Positions 44,575 to 53,494 of a DNA stretch of 64,000 nucleotides are shown here, piece by piece. Location of the stretch: contig SAAO01000002.1 in the NCBI GenBank assembly GCA_009929375.1, positions 99,814 to 163,813 on the forward strand, in the 5' to 3' direction. Every line of letters begins with the position of its first letter. The stretch's first letter is position 1. The position numbers and the translations under genes are program-made. Below the pieces are notes generated by a model. That model was not told the origin of the DNA. It did no database searches and was given only the letters and a program-made list of their open reading frames with translations. The DNA comes from Bacteroidia bacterium (lineage in GTDB: Bacteria > Bacteroidota > Bacteroidia > Bacteroidales > Paludibacteraceae).

Positions 44575-44975
44575 TGGATTGGCTGACATTAATTGCCACT
44601 GTTTTTGGGTTTATTGGTTCGGGCTACGGGCTTTATGGACTTGTAACTGTAAAAGCACAGCGACGAAAAGCTGATGCTGAAGCAAACAAGGTGCGCGAAG
44701 AGGTAAAAACCAACGAACTCGACAATGTACAGGAAGCCATAAAGATATGGCGGGAAATGGCTGAAAGCATGAAGGCAGAACGTGATGAGTACAAACAAAG
44801 TTATTTGGAGGTTCAGAAACACAATGCCGATATGGCCGAACAAATGGAAGCTATCCGAAAGGAGCTTACAAGGCTTACTAATATCAACAGTAAAATGGTA
44901 AAACTACTCGACAAAATAACTCCGGAAAACCTGAGCGAAATGGTTGAGACAATAAAGAGACTTCATGAAAACTAA
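44574..44975 (+). CDS. Membrane-anchored coiled-coil protein of the lysis cassette
   Basis: 133 residues. One N-terminal membrane segment (WLTLIATVFGFIGSGYGLYG) is followed by a long coiled coil (AEANKVREEVKTNELDNVQE; VQKHNADMAEQMEAIRKELT). This is the design of an inner-membrane spanin or a holin-associated protein. Start overlaps the previous stop (TAATG). Confidence 0.75.
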   Translation: MDWLTLIATVFGFIGSGYGLYGLVTVKAQRRKADAEANKVREEVKTNELDNVQEAIKIWREMAESMKAERDEYKQSYLEVQKHNADMAEQMEAIRKELTRLTNINSKMVKLLDKITPENLSEMVETIKRLHEN

Positions 44976-45579
44976 AATTTTATTCCTGGTACTTACATTG
45001 ATTATGGCCGTTACGGGCTGTAAAACGACTAAACAAGTAGCTAAAACAGATATCGAAAGCTCTACGAATGCGAATATTAAAACGCAAACATCTGATCAGG
45101 TAAATTTGAATATTAATCAGAAAACAGAGAGCAAACAGTCTATTGATAGCTCAAAAACTATTGTTGATAAAGGTTCAACTGTTGAAAATTCAATTGAAGA
45201 AACTGAGCATATTAAAATGTCTGTACCTGATCAGAATGGTAATCAATATATCACTGACAAAATAAAGACTAAAAAGACTACTACAAAGGGCGAAAACCGC
45301 AATTTAAAGGTTGACCAGGAAGCGAGTTCTAAATCAGATCACGAAACTGAACTTCGCGATAACTCGGACTATAAATCCGAATCGGTTGATAAATCAAAAA
45401 CCAAAAGTAGTGACAAGTCGCGACTTGCCACTACTACAGAAACCAAACCAACCCGCACAAATACTGCGCTTTGGGTTGTGCTGATTCTGCTTTCGGTAGC
45501 AGCTTTAATAGTGTGGCGTGCAAAGCCTGTGTGGTTTAGCGTGGCTTATAAATGGGTTTTGAAAGTATTTAGAAAATGA
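44965..45579 (+). CDS. Candidate unimolecular spanin: lipoprotein with C-terminal membrane anchor
   Basis: 204 residues. The N-terminal lipobox MKTKILFLVLTLIMAVTGC would anchor it in the outer membrane. The C-terminal segment TALWVVLILLSVAALIVW plus basic tail would sit in the inner membrane. Between them lie about 140 polar Lys/Ser/Thr/Asp residues with no fold. This two-ended anchoring is the hallmark of u-spanins such as T1 gp11. Overlaps the previous gene by 11 bases and the next by 4. Confidence 0.75.
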   Translation: MKTKILFLVLTLIMAVTGCKTTKQVAKTDIESSTNANIKTQTSDQVNLNINQKTESKQSIDSSKTIVDKGSTVENSIEETEHIKMSVPDQNGNQYITDKIKTKKTTTKGENRNLKVDQEASSKSDHETELRDNSDYKSESVDKSKTKSSDKSRLATTTETKPTRTNTALWVVLILLSVAALIVWRAKPVWFSVAYKWVLKVFRK

Positions 45580-46142
45580 ACGTATCCGAAAATCAATCAC
45601 TGTTAGATATTGCCATTATTGCCTGCGGTTCGGCTGAGGCTGCCGTGGAACTGGCAATACTCAACGGCTTATCGCTGACGGATGAACCCGAAAGCATTAG
45701 TGCCGTGCCTGAGGTGTTTGATGTGGATGTTGTTTCGTACTATTCTCAAAAAGGACTAAACCCTGCAACAGCTTCGGGTGATGTGCCTGAACTGGTTGTG
45801 ACACCAACGGATGTACTTGTAAGTTTATCCGACATACTTCAAAGCGATGAGGTTGTGGTTTTGGAGGGTCAGAGCTTTTTCGATTTGGCTACTATTTATT
45901 GCGGTTCGCCTGAACTGGCTTATGAATTTGCTGAGCTGAACGAAATGGCCGTAACTGATGAACCGGTTGCAGGTACCAGGTTGAAGAAACCAAATGCAGA
46001 TAATAAAAAGATTGCCACATATTATGCTGACAAGGCATTACAGCCGGCAACTTCTATTATAGCACAGCAGGGAGGTGGTGAGCTTCCGGAGGATGAAGGT
46101 ATTGGCTATTGGGCGATTGAAATTGATTTTATTGTGAGTTGA
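45576..46142 (+). CDS. Tail protein with two LysM/gpX-like repeats
   Basis: 188 residues built of two copies of one unit. NQSLLDIAIIACGSAEAAVE matches GQSFFDLATIYCGSPELAYE, each followed by LNGLSLTDEP or LNEMAVTDEP and by YYSQKGLNPATA or YYADKALQPATS. The units look like LysM-type domains as in tail protein X, which binds peptidoglycan or the baseplate. It starts by ATGA overlap with the spanin gene. Confidence 0.75.
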   Translation: MNVSENQSLLDIAIIACGSAEAAVELAILNGLSLTDEPESISAVPEVFDVDVVSYYSQKGLNPATASGDVPELVVTPTDVLVSLSDILQSDEVVVLEGQSFFDLATIYCGSPELAYEFAELNEMAVTDEPVAGTRLKKPNADNKKIATYYADKALQPATSIIAQQGGGELPEDEGIGYWAIEIDFIVS

Positions 46143-46175
46143 TAAACTGCGAATTACACTAATTACACTAATAAG

Positions 46176-47036
46176 ATGGCACGTACAGTTGCAGAGATAA
46201 AAAAGACAATGACGGATGAGTTTATGAACTCCACCGTTATGGCTACAAAATACGGTTTTACGGTTGGCGACAGCTTCGATAATACATTTTCCAAAGTATC
46301 GATTGAAGGCATTTGGTTTTATGTGGTGGCTTTTGCAATGGCTGTTTTCGAAAAGCTGTTTGACAATCACAAAGCTGAAGTGGCTGAACTTATTGCAGCT
46401 GAACGACCTCACACGCTGATTTGGTACAAAAACAAAGCTTTGGCTTATATGCACGGTTATGAGCTTGTAGCCGATGCCGATTATTACGACATTGCAGGCC
46501 TGACAGATGCGCAGATTTCCACCGCAAAGGTGGTGAAAAATGCATCTGCAGTGGAGAAAGCTAATGTGGTGTATGTGAAAGTGGCCAGTGCTGAACCGGC
46601 AAAGCTCACAGGCGATCAGGAAGCCGGACTAACTGCATATTTTAAAGAAGTAAAGGATGCCGGGGTAAAGCTTCAGATAGTAAACCGCGATGCCGATCAT
46701 TACCGTGCTGTTATCGAAGTGTATTATGATCCTATGGTTCTGAATTCAAATGGTATCAATGCCGTGACCGGAAATGAATCGGTGCGCGATGCTGTAAAGT
46801 CGTTTATTGCTTCTCTTCCATTTAACGGCCAGTTCCGGCACGACAGTCTGCGTACTGCACTCAATGCGCTCGACGGTGTGGTAATGGCAGAACTGAAAGC
46901 TTCGCAGATAAGTACAAACGGTTTAGCTTACTCAGACATTGACGCGTATGTAACTCCTGACTCCGGATACATGAAGGTGTATGAAGAGGCTGATTTGACC
47001 ATTAATTATAAAGTGTATGAAACTGTATCCGATTAA
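46176..47036 (+). CDS. Baseplate J-like protein (Mu gp47-like)
   Basis: 286 residues. It has the wedge-protein pattern: EGIWFYVVAFAMAVFEKLFD, RPHTLIWYKNKALAYMHGYE, YRAVIEVYYDPMVLNSNGIN, SVRDAVKSFIASLPFNGQFR and DSGYMKVYEEADLTINYKVY. The next gene overlaps it by 20 bases. Confidence 0.85.
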   Translation: MARTVAEIKKTMTDEFMNSTVMATKYGFTVGDSFDNTFSKVSIEGIWFYVVAFAMAVFEKLFDNHKAEVAELIAAERPHTLIWYKNKALAYMHGYELVADADYYDIAGLTDAQISTAKVVKNASAVEKANVVYVKVASAEPAKLTGDQEAGLTAYFKEVKDAGVKLQIVNRDADHYRAVIEVYYDPMVLNSNGINAVTGNESVRDAVKSFIASLPFNGQFRHDSLRTALNALDGVVMAELKASQISTNGLAYSDIDAYVTPDSGYMKVYEEADLTINYKVYETVSD

Positions 47037-47499
47037 TATCACAAAGCTTGGCATTAGCCTGTTGCCTACGCAGCTGCGCACTGCTTCGGTAGCTGAATTT
47101 ATTCGGGTGATGCTGTTTCCGCTTCAAAGCGTTCAGAACGCATTTTTTGCCAACCGCGATAAAAACAACTATTTGCTCACGCATAATGGGCAGGTTTGCC
47201 GGTTGCGAAAGGTGCTAAACGAGGCATTTCCTACGCGCTCAAAGTCATTTCTTATCGAAGATGCTGTTGACTATGGCACATGGCAATATGCGCACGATGA
47301 GGATGATTTGTACAATCAGCTGATTATTCCCGATGAGGGTGGCGTGATGATATGGGATGAAGAAACAATGACAAAGTACGCTGATTTTATTGTGCTGATT
47401 CCTGCTGATGTGGCGGGTGTGGACAATATGAACATGATTCGCGCCCTGGTAAATACTTATAAACTGGCATCAAAAAAAGCAATATATGAACTCTATTAA
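47017..47499 (+). CDS. Tail protein in the Mu gp48 position
   Basis: 160 residues from MKLYPINITKLGISLLPTQL. Mixed alpha/beta with LRKVLNEAFPTRSKSFLIED and YNQLIIPDEGGVMIWDEETM. By position between baseplate J and the fibre genes it corresponds to gp48-type baseplate/fibre-connecting proteins. Overlaps both neighbours. Confidence 0.7.
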   Translation: MKLYPINITKLGISLLPTQLRTASVAEFIRVMLFPLQSVQNAFFANRDKNNYLLTHNGQVCRLRKVLNEAFPTRSKSFLIEDAVDYGTWQYAHDEDDLYNQLIIPDEGGVMIWDEETMTKYADFIVLIPADVAGVDNMNMIRALVNTYKLASKKAIYELY

Positions 47500-48430
47500 T
47501 TTTTTCAACGAGAAAAAGAAGTTTCCGCTTTCGACTAATGTTTTGGATTTTCTGCAGAACATGGTGAAGCAAGCACATTTGCTTGCATTAATAGGTGGTG
47601 GCGATAAATACATACTTACAGGTTGCAACCAGGTAGCAGCTAATACATGGGCTGAAGGTTATGTGGTAGTTGCCGGCGAAGTATTGCCATTTACAGGAGG
47701 TACAGGTACGGCAGCCAGTTCGGTACGCATTAAGCAAACAAAAGCCGATATAGTGGCCGAATACGACACTTACACTGAAGCTCTCACAACCCGTGTGTTG
47801 GAGTTTGGTAGTAATGTGGGCAATGTGGACACATTTACCTGGAGCGATTTTACTGTATTCAAAACCAATAAACAGATTGAAGCTGAATATGCTACAAAAT
47901 TAGAACTTTCGGCTCTTAATAACCTGTTATTCCCCACAGGTGGCGTGCTTCAATGGCCGTCAGTTAACCTGCCTACCGGATTCCTGATGTGCGATGGTGC
48001 TACGCTGAACCGTGCTGATTATCCGGCTCTGTTTGCTATTATTGGCACTCAGTTTGGCACTACAAGCGAATTGACATTTAAGCTTCCCGATCTGCGTAAA
48101 CGCTTCGTGGTTGGTTATGATAGCACTTCATTGAATACACCTAATGTTACTGACCAGACAGAAAACTACGGAGCTATTGGTAACCGTGGTGGTAGGCCTA
48201 ATGTTCAGCTTACAGGTGCGCAGTCGGGTGTAGCTCCCCACGCGCACAATGTGAAAGGTTATGTAAGTTCCGGTAGCGGTTTTAAAGTGCTTGTACAGGA
48301 CAACCGAAATACAAATGAGTCAGAAACAATCATTGGTACTACCGACAACGCTGCTGCTGCAGCTGCTGCAGAAACACACGAAAACCGCCCTCCATACTTT
48401 GTATTGGCATATATCATAAAAGTAGTTTAA
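47486..48430 (+). CDS. Tail fibre protein with phage tail collar domain
   Basis: 314 residues. The C-terminal half has the collar signature: GGVLQWPSVNLPTGFLMCDG, then YPALFAIIGTQFGTTSELTF, then KLPDLRKRFVVGYD, APHAHNVKGYV and a last ENRPPYFVLAYIIKVV. The N-terminal part is a shaft or attachment domain. It overlaps the previous gene by 14 bases. Confidence 0.88.
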   Translation: MNSINFFNEKKKFPLSTNVLDFLQNMVKQAHLLALIGGGDKYILTGCNQVAANTWAEGYVVVAGEVLPFTGGTGTAASSVRIKQTKADIVAEYDTYTEALTTRVLEFGSNVGNVDTFTWSDFTVFKTNKQIEAEYATKLELSALNNLLFPTGGVLQWPSVNLPTGFLMCDGATLNRADYPALFAIIGTQFGTTSELTFKLPDLRKRFVVGYDSTSLNTPNVTDQTENYGAIGNRGGRPNVQLTGAQSGVAPHAHNVKGYVSSGSGFKVLVQDNRNTNESETIIGTTDNAAAAAAAETHENRPPYFVLAYIIKVV

Positions 48431-48434
48431 CGAC

Positions 48435-50993
48435 ATGGCAAAGCAAACACTCAACATATTAAAAAACTGGTTTCGTACAGGACTAAAGCCTACACAGGCG
48501 CAGTTTTGGGACTGGATGGATTCATTCTTTCATAAGGATGAAAAAATTCCGCTTACTTCTATTGATGGCATTCAGGAAGAGTTTGATAAAAAAGCCGACA
48601 AAGGGCTTATTCAGATATCCGATGTTGAGAACCTGGAAGAAACGCTGGAGTCATTGTCGACTGGTGGTGTTGATTTATCTGATTATGCAACTAAAACAGA
48701 ACTTGCCACTAAGGTTGACAAAAACGGCACCGACCGCCTTATAACTCAGACCGAAGCTGCAAAACTTGCCGGCATTAATGAGCATTGGCGCGGTTCTTAT
48801 CAGACACTTACAGCTCTGAAAACCGCCATACCTGTTGCCAATCCAGGCGACGAAGCCACTATTGATGCAGGTGTGGGAACACAGGCGCAAAAAGCTATTT
48901 GGGACGAAACTGATCAGGACTGGTATATCAGCTCCGGAACTCCTGTTACTGTTGACCAGGCAATAAACGAAGGTAGTATAAATGCCGTGGCCGGCGGTGC
49001 TGTGTTTAATGCGCTTCAAAATACAAATAGTGCAATAGATAACAAAGTAGACAAAAATGGCACAGATCGCCTGCTTACTCAAGCTGAGGCTGCGTTAATT
49101 GAAGGTATGTCTCCAATTGAATTCGAAGTAACCGATGTAATCAACGGCATTATAATACCTGAAAGTCCAACTAAGCTGTATCGAATTTCAACAGCTACAG
49201 ACCTTACAGTTACAATCAACACAGGACTTCTCGACCTGACTAAGTACATTAAGCTATTTATAAAGATAAACCTGAACGATTATGTGGTACTTACTTTTCC
49301 CGAAAACTGGTATTTTGCCAACTTAGCGATTCCTACAGAAGTAGGTGAATACCTGTATGAAGTATCAAGTTCCGATGGTGGATACACATGGCGTGCGTCA
49401 CTTCGCTATAAAAATATTGCCACAGTCGGTATTGCCCAAGAGGGCGACGAAATAGTTGGAGCAAAGCTTCTGTTTGTCGATGGTGAAAAGGCCGACAATT
49501 CGGGAAATGGATTGACATGGCTAACCGCTAAGAAAGATGTTCAGGCTGCCATTGATATTGCTAATACCGGTGATGCTGTTTTTGTAAAAGGAAAATTAGA
49601 CGGACTTAAATACTTGCCTACAACCGAAAGAACTCCCGGAACTGCACGCAGTAAATCATTTGTAATGAAAGCAGGAGTAAATGTATATGGTGGTTTTATG
49701 GGTATTGAAAGCACACTATATGAGCGCCAAATGGTGCGTTATCCACAAACTATGAATTTGCCCACAGGTACATTTACAATGTATGTGGATATTCCTAAGT
49801 ACCGAAGCATTCTGAGCGGTGAAATTGCTGGAGACAGTATAATTAATCCGGCAGCAACAGTTGGCAACCAATTTACAACTGCGTCGATTGCTAATAATAG
49901 TTATTTAGTTGTATTGGGTGTTTCTAATACTGTAATGAATGGTTTCGAAGTTATTGGGGGTAACAGTATCGTAGATGGGTGCGCAGGAGTATTGGGCGGC
50001 ATATTGGTAAATAGCAAAGTGTATAATAACTCTGCCATACCTGGGAGTAGTAATGGTGGAGGAATCCGCGGAGTTAAAGCAATAAGTTGCCTTATTACAA
50101 ATAATAGTAGCAGCTCCAGTATGGCTTCGCAATCTGCCGGTGGTGTGATGGGTGGTGACCTAACAAATTGCGTAATAGCATATAATGTTGGTAACAGTGG
50201 GTCTAATGGGGCTAACTCAGCAACCCTAACAAACTGCGCTATCTATGGTAATACCAGTGGTGGTGGGGCAACAACTGGAGGTCTATATTCATGCACCGCA
50301 ACAAACTGCGTTATATATAGTAACTCAGGGGGTTATAGTGGAGGTGTTAGAGGAGGTAGTGTTACAAATTGTTCAATATATAATAATACAACCACAGGTG
50401 GTGGGGGTGGGTTAAATTCTGTTACAGCAAATAGTTGTTTTGTGTATAATAATATGGGGTCAAATGGTGGGGGTATTTACGGAGGAACTGTCACAAATTG
50501 TTCAATATATAATAACTCGAGTACTAACGGGGGGGGAGTATATGGAATTGCAATATTGATAAATTGTTCTGTAGTAAAAAATAGGGCCACTGTGGGTTCA
50601 GGAACTTATAATTGTACTTTAAAAAACACCGTAGTGTATGGTAACAGAACTGGTGCAGGTGTAATAAGCAATGTGTACAATGATGCTGCTCAAGAAGAGT
50701 TATATAGTGCTTTTGAAGATGAGGTAAGGGCAGGAACTGGTAATATTTCATTATCTATGAATAATGAAGGAGATGTAAATAGTCCATGTTTCCAATCGCT
50801 ATCGAATGACTCAGGCGTTGTAGATGAAGTTTATGTATCAAACTTGAAAATACTTAATGACAGCTACCTAATAGATAAAGGACTTGATAGTTATCTGACA
50901 ACAGGATATGGTTCATTATATGATGTAGAAAGTAAACCTCGCAAAGTAGATACTATCGACATAGGGGCTTACGAAAATCAAAAAACTGTGTAA
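48435..50993 (+). CDS. Large tail fibre/adhesin with beta-helix receptor-binding part
   Basis: 852 residues. The N-terminus (KNWFRTGLKPTQAQFWDWMD) is an attachment domain found in Bacteroidota phage fibres, with repeated KVDKNGTDRL segments in a coiled shaft. From about residue 345 to 830 it is a right-handed beta-helix of Gly/Asn/Ser-rich rungs (TNCSIYNNTTTGGGGGLNSV, TNCSIYNNSSTNGGGVYG). Two rungs share an identical 23-base DNA stretch (50364-50386, 50493-50515), and a run of eight G lies at 50529-50536. Likely host-range determinant. Confidence 0.85.
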   Translation: MAKQTLNILKNWFRTGLKPTQAQFWDWMDSFFHKDEKIPLTSIDGIQEEFDKKADKGLIQISDVENLEETLESLSTGGVDLSDYATKTELATKVDKNGTDRLITQTEAAKLAGINEHWRGSYQTLTALKTAIPVANPGDEATIDAGVGTQAQKAIWDETDQDWYISSGTPVTVDQAINEGSINAVAGGAVFNALQNTNSAIDNKVDKNGTDRLLTQAEAALIEGMSPIEFEVTDVINGIIIPESPTKLYRISTATDLTVTINTGLLDLTKYIKLFIKINLNDYVVLTFPENWYFANLAIPTEVGEYLYEVSSSDGGYTWRASLRYKNIATVGIAQEGDEIVGAKLLFVDGEKADNSGNGLTWLTAKKDVQAAIDIANTGDAVFVKGKLDGLKYLPTTERTPGTARSKSFVMKAGVNVYGGFMGIESTLYERQMVRYPQTMNLPTGTFTMYVDIPKYRSILSGEIAGDSIINPAATVGNQFTTASIANNSYLVVLGVSNTVMNGFEVIGGNSIVDGCAGVLGGILVNSKVYNNSAIPGSSNGGGIRGVKAISCLITNNSSSSSMASQSAGGVMGGDLTNCVIAYNVGNSGSNGANSATLTNCAIYGNTSGGGATTGGLYSCTATNCVIYSNSGGYSGGVRGGSVTNCSIYNNTTTGGGGGLNSVTANSCFVYNNMGSNGGGIYGGTVTNCSIYNNSSTNGGGVYGIAILINCSVVKNRATVGSGTYNCTLKNTVVYGNRTGAGVISNVYNDAAQEELYSAFEDEVRAGTGNISLSMNNEGDVNSPCFQSLSNDSGVVDEVYVSNLKILNDSYLIDKGLDSYLTTGYGSLYDVESKPRKVDTIDIGAYENQKTV

Positions 50994-50996
50994 AAT

Positions 50997-51389
50997 ATGA
51001 ATATACTTAAACGACAATATGCAAAAGTAATTGATAAAATTACGGTAGAGTTTGCCCCAAAATCATTAGGTGGTGTGGTAGGCTTCGATAATAACGAATC
51101 TCTCTGTAATGCAAATGGATATTACTTTTTGAAATTCAGCCCTCAAACAGGCAATACCGCCCTGTACGAGCTAATTGGCAATGAAGTCATTCAAAGTTGG
51201 GTGGATATTGATACGGAATTGTACGCAGCCCGTGTAGTTGAACTAATACGCGCAAAGTACAGTGAAAATGAAGAGTTGGCGATATTAAGAAAAGGACTTG
51301 CAGCAATTGATACTAAAGCTTTTGGCGAATATAATATTTTTTGTGAAGCATGTAAGAAAGCTGCAAAATTAGAACAATTAGGAGGGTAA
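50997..51389 (+). CDS. Unknown protein after the fibre gene, possible fibre chaperone
   Basis: 130 residues, three bases after the fibre stop. Mixed alpha/beta, ending in a helical ELAILRKGLAAIDTKAFGEY segment. Fibre assembly chaperones often sit here, but I see no family match. Confidence 0.65.
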   Translation: MNILKRQYAKVIDKITVEFAPKSLGGVVGFDNNESLCNANGYYFLKFSPQTGNTALYELIGNEVIQSWVDIDTELYAARVVELIRAKYSENEELAILRKGLAAIDTKAFGEYNIFCEACKKAAKLEQLGG

Positions 51390-51440
51390 AAAAATAACCC
51401 CCATCTCCATTTATCCGGCTCTCACCCCGTATAAATGACA

Positions 51441-51504
51441 AAGGTGCAGACACACCACGACAGAGGCTATCAATGCCTTCGTTCGGTGTGTCTGCACCTT
51501 TTTA
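51441..51504 (+). terminator. Strong terminator of the late rightward operon
   Basis: Arms AAGGTGCAGACACACC (51441-51456) and GGTGTGTCTGCACCTT (51485-51500) form a perfect 16-bp stem, followed by a T run. The 28-base loop can pair partly inside (AGGC/GCCT). Confidence 0.9.
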
Positions 51505-51570
51505 TGTTTAGTACGTGAGAGGCCACAAAAATACTATTAGTTTTTTAATTATAAAAATAGAATTAGAAAG

Positions 51571-52407
51571 ATGAGTAAGAATTACAATCAGTCGCCATTG
51601 CCTTTCCAGGGGCAAAAGAGGCGTTTCAATGCTTCGTTTAAAGAGGCTTTAAATGAGTTTAAAACAGCACCGGTGTTTATCGATCTGTTTGGTGGTAGTG
51701 GTTTGTTGAGTCACTGGGTAAAGGAAAAGTGCCCTGATGCAACTGTAGTTTATAACGATTACGACAATTACAGTGCACGTGTGGCCAATATCGAAAGAAC
51801 TAACGCACTGTTGGCCGAATTTCGCGTTATTCTGAAGGATGCGCCAGTTGATAAAGTGATAAGCAAAGAGGCAAAAGCAGCCATCCTGAAGGCCGTAAGG
51901 CGCGAAGAAAAGCGCAGCGGGTATGTGGATTACATAACCATATCGTCGAGCCTGCTGTTTAGCATGAATTATGCTACAAACTACGACGACTTGGCCAAAC
52001 AAACAATGTACAATGTTGTCCGGCTTAACGATTATCAACCCGCTCCTGACTATCTCGAAGGTGTGGAAGTAGTTCGCATGGACTACCGTCAGTTGTTCGA
52101 CCGTTGGAAACATGTGTCCGGGGCTGTGTTCCTTATCGATCCGCCATATCTATCAACCGACTGCGGAACATACGGTAATTATTGGAAGTTAGCCAACTAT
52201 CTCGATGTGCTGCAATGCCTGAAGGGAACGAGCTACTTTTATTTCACTTCGAATAAAAGCAGCATTTTGGAGCTGACTGAGTGGATAAGTAAGAACCTTG
52301 GCGGTGAGAATCCGTTTAGTGTTGCAAAGCGCGTGGATATGAATGCGCGTATGAACCATAATGCCGGATATGTGGATATTATGCTGTATAAAAAAAGCCC
52401 TCAATAA
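51571..52407 (+). CDS. dam: DNA adenine methyltransferase (D12 class)
   Basis: 278 residues. PFQGQKRRF at the start and FIDLFGGSGLLSHWV (SAM binding, residues about 36-50) are followed by catalytic FLIDPPYLSTDCG near residue 188 and a family-like C-terminus ARMNHNAGYVDIMLY. It stands behind the late operon terminator with its own leader. In phages such enzymes protect DNA from host restriction; here the host island itself carries a type I system. Target motif unknown. Confidence 0.93.
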   Translation: MSKNYNQSPLPFQGQKRRFNASFKEALNEFKTAPVFIDLFGGSGLLSHWVKEKCPDATVVYNDYDNYSARVANIERTNALLAEFRVILKDAPVDKVISKEAKAAILKAVRREEKRSGYVDYITISSSLLFSMNYATNYDDLAKQTMYNVVRLNDYQPAPDYLEGVEVVRMDYRQLFDRWKHVSGAVFLIDPPYLSTDCGTYGNYWKLANYLDVLQCLKGTSYFYFTSNKSSILELTEWISKNLGGENPFSVAKRVDMNARMNHNAGYVDIMLYKKSPQ

Positions 52408-52417
52408 GAGGGCTTTT
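52393..52417. terminator. Bidirectional terminator between dam and the leftward genes
   Basis: Perfect arms AAAAGCCCTC and GAGGGCTTTT with a 5-base loop; it includes the last codons of dam. Confidence 0.9.
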
Positions 52418-52419
52418 GC

Positions 52420-52941
52420 TTAAAACGGATAGACTATTTTAATTTTGGGTCGCGGTTCTGCAGAACCATTTGCCGGAACTATGGCATACACATATTCTTT
52501 GGCAAAGAAAGTGTTGTTCCATATTGGCACACCTGAAGTGAGTAGACCAAAGTCCTCATTCACATAGTCGCGTGTCCAGTCGCTTATTCTGTAATGATAG
52601 AAATCAACAATCTGATTGTCGCGAAAAGCGGTGAATGTAATGCAGTTTGCCGGCATTAATTTGTTATCAGGGCAATTGGTAGCTACTTTATTACGTCCGT
52701 ATGATACTATAATGTAGTCGGCCAGTTCGTTGTTGTACATGTCGTATCTTTTCAATTCGTTCAGTGTGTAGTTGTATTTTTCAACATTTTCAGGCTTGCT
52801 GAAGAATATACTAAGGCTGTCGGGCATTGCGGTTCCTGTTGGTGTTACTATTTTTATAACCTCAACTTCTTTAATTGTTTCGCCACAGCTTATAAGCATT
52901 GAAGCTGCTGCAATGATTGTGATAAATGTAAGTTTTTTCAT
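52420..52941 (-). CDS. Phage-encoded lipoprotein (moron candidate)
   Basis: 173 residues. Signal and lipobox MKKLTFITIIAAASMLISCG; the mature part is about 155 residues with DSLSIFFSKPENVEKYNYTL, TAFRDNQIVDFYHYRISDWT and a C-terminal beta strand. The family is unknown to me. It lies between the late and early blocks and shares a promoter box with the gene before it, while the lysis genes are elsewhere. Expression from the silent prophage to alter the cell surface or block superinfection is inferred from this. Confidence 0.75.
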   Translation of the reverse strand: MKKLTFITIIAAASMLISCGETIKEVEVIKIVTPTGTAMPDSLSIFFSKPENVEKYNYTLNELKRYDMYNNELADYIIVSYGRNKVATNCPDNKLMPANCITFTAFRDNQIVDFYHYRISDWTRDYVNEDFGLLTSGVPIWNNTFFAKEYVYAIVPANGSAEPRPKIKIVYPF

Positions 52942-52942
52942 A

Positions 52943-53263
52943 TTAGATATTTTTTTGTTTAAATGTTGTTAGTGTGTTTATCATATCATCAATGCTTCTA
53001 AAATATAGATATGCATCTTGATAATTTTCAATTAAAATCCTTTTTGTTTCAGTCGCCAAAAAAATAAAGTCATCTATATTCTTATCAATTTTTTCCTTAT
53101 TGCTTAGTCTTAGCAGCTTGCTTAATAATTTTTCGTACTTCTTTGATAAGTTATAGAATTCAATGTGATTACCTGTTTTAGGAGCTTCGTACTTTATAGG
53201 CTTTGTATCAACAGGTTTTCCTTGAATAAATACTTGAGGATTATTATAATCATGTATGGCCAT
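52943..53263 (-). CDS. Unknown 106-residue protein, partner of the lipoprotein gene
   Basis: Start set at MAIHDYNNPQVFIQGKPVD, since the promoter box is only 17 bases upstream; a start 16 codons earlier would include it. Helical in the second half (YEKLLSKLLRLSNKEKIDKN; DMINTLTTFKQKNI). Stop and the lipoprotein leader are adjacent. No family recognised. Confidence 0.7.
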   Translation of the reverse strand: MAIHDYNNPQVFIQGKPVDTKPIKYEAPKTGNHIEFYNLSKKYEKLLSKLLRLSNKEKIDKNIDDFIFLATETKRILIENYQDAYLYFRSIDDMINTLTTFKQKNI

Positions 53264-53279
53264 ACTTATATATTTTTTG

Positions 53280-53287
53280 CAAATATA
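53280..53287 (-). promoter_or_regulatory. -7 box for the lipoprotein gene pair
   Basis: Minus strand reads TATATTTG (TAnnTTTG). A TTG that could be the -33 element lies about 25 bases upstream. Confidence 0.55.
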
Positions 53288-53288
53288 G

Positions 53289-53492
53289 TTATTTAACTTT
53301 GAACGGCTCAACCGTTACTTCAATTTTCTTACTGACCTTAACCCGTCCTGATCCTTCGCACAGGTCGCAGGTTTCTATTGTGGGTTCTGTTTGGCAGAGT
53401 ACATCCCACACCGGAAACTTTATTAAGCTGCCTTCGCCATCGCATTTACGGCAAAGTTCTACGGTTGGGTGCATGTATCGGTTTGTAATCAT
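53289..53492 (-). CDS. Small protein with DnaJ-type zinc finger
   Basis: 67 residues with two CxxCxGxG units: CRKCDGEG and CDLCEGSG, 29 residues apart. These form one DnaJ-like zinc centre. The rest is a basic tail. It may bind partly folded protein or nucleic acid. Starts within the same operon as the gp16-like gene, 3 bases after its stop. Confidence 0.75.
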   Translation of the reverse strand: MITNRYMHPTVELCRKCDGEGSLIKFPVWDVLCQTEPTIETCDLCEGSGRVKVSKKIEVTVEPFKVK

Positions 53493-53494
53493 GG

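Noticed and set aside
50100..50560. Repeated segments as a CRISPR array
   Set aside because: They are coding rungs of a beta-helix with variable spacing; there is no constant repeat-spacer pattern and no cas gene.
47486..50993. Diversity-generating retroelement, known from some Bacteroidales Mu-like phages
   Set aside because: No reverse transcriptase, no accessory gene and no template repeat were seen near the fibre genes or elsewhere in the window.
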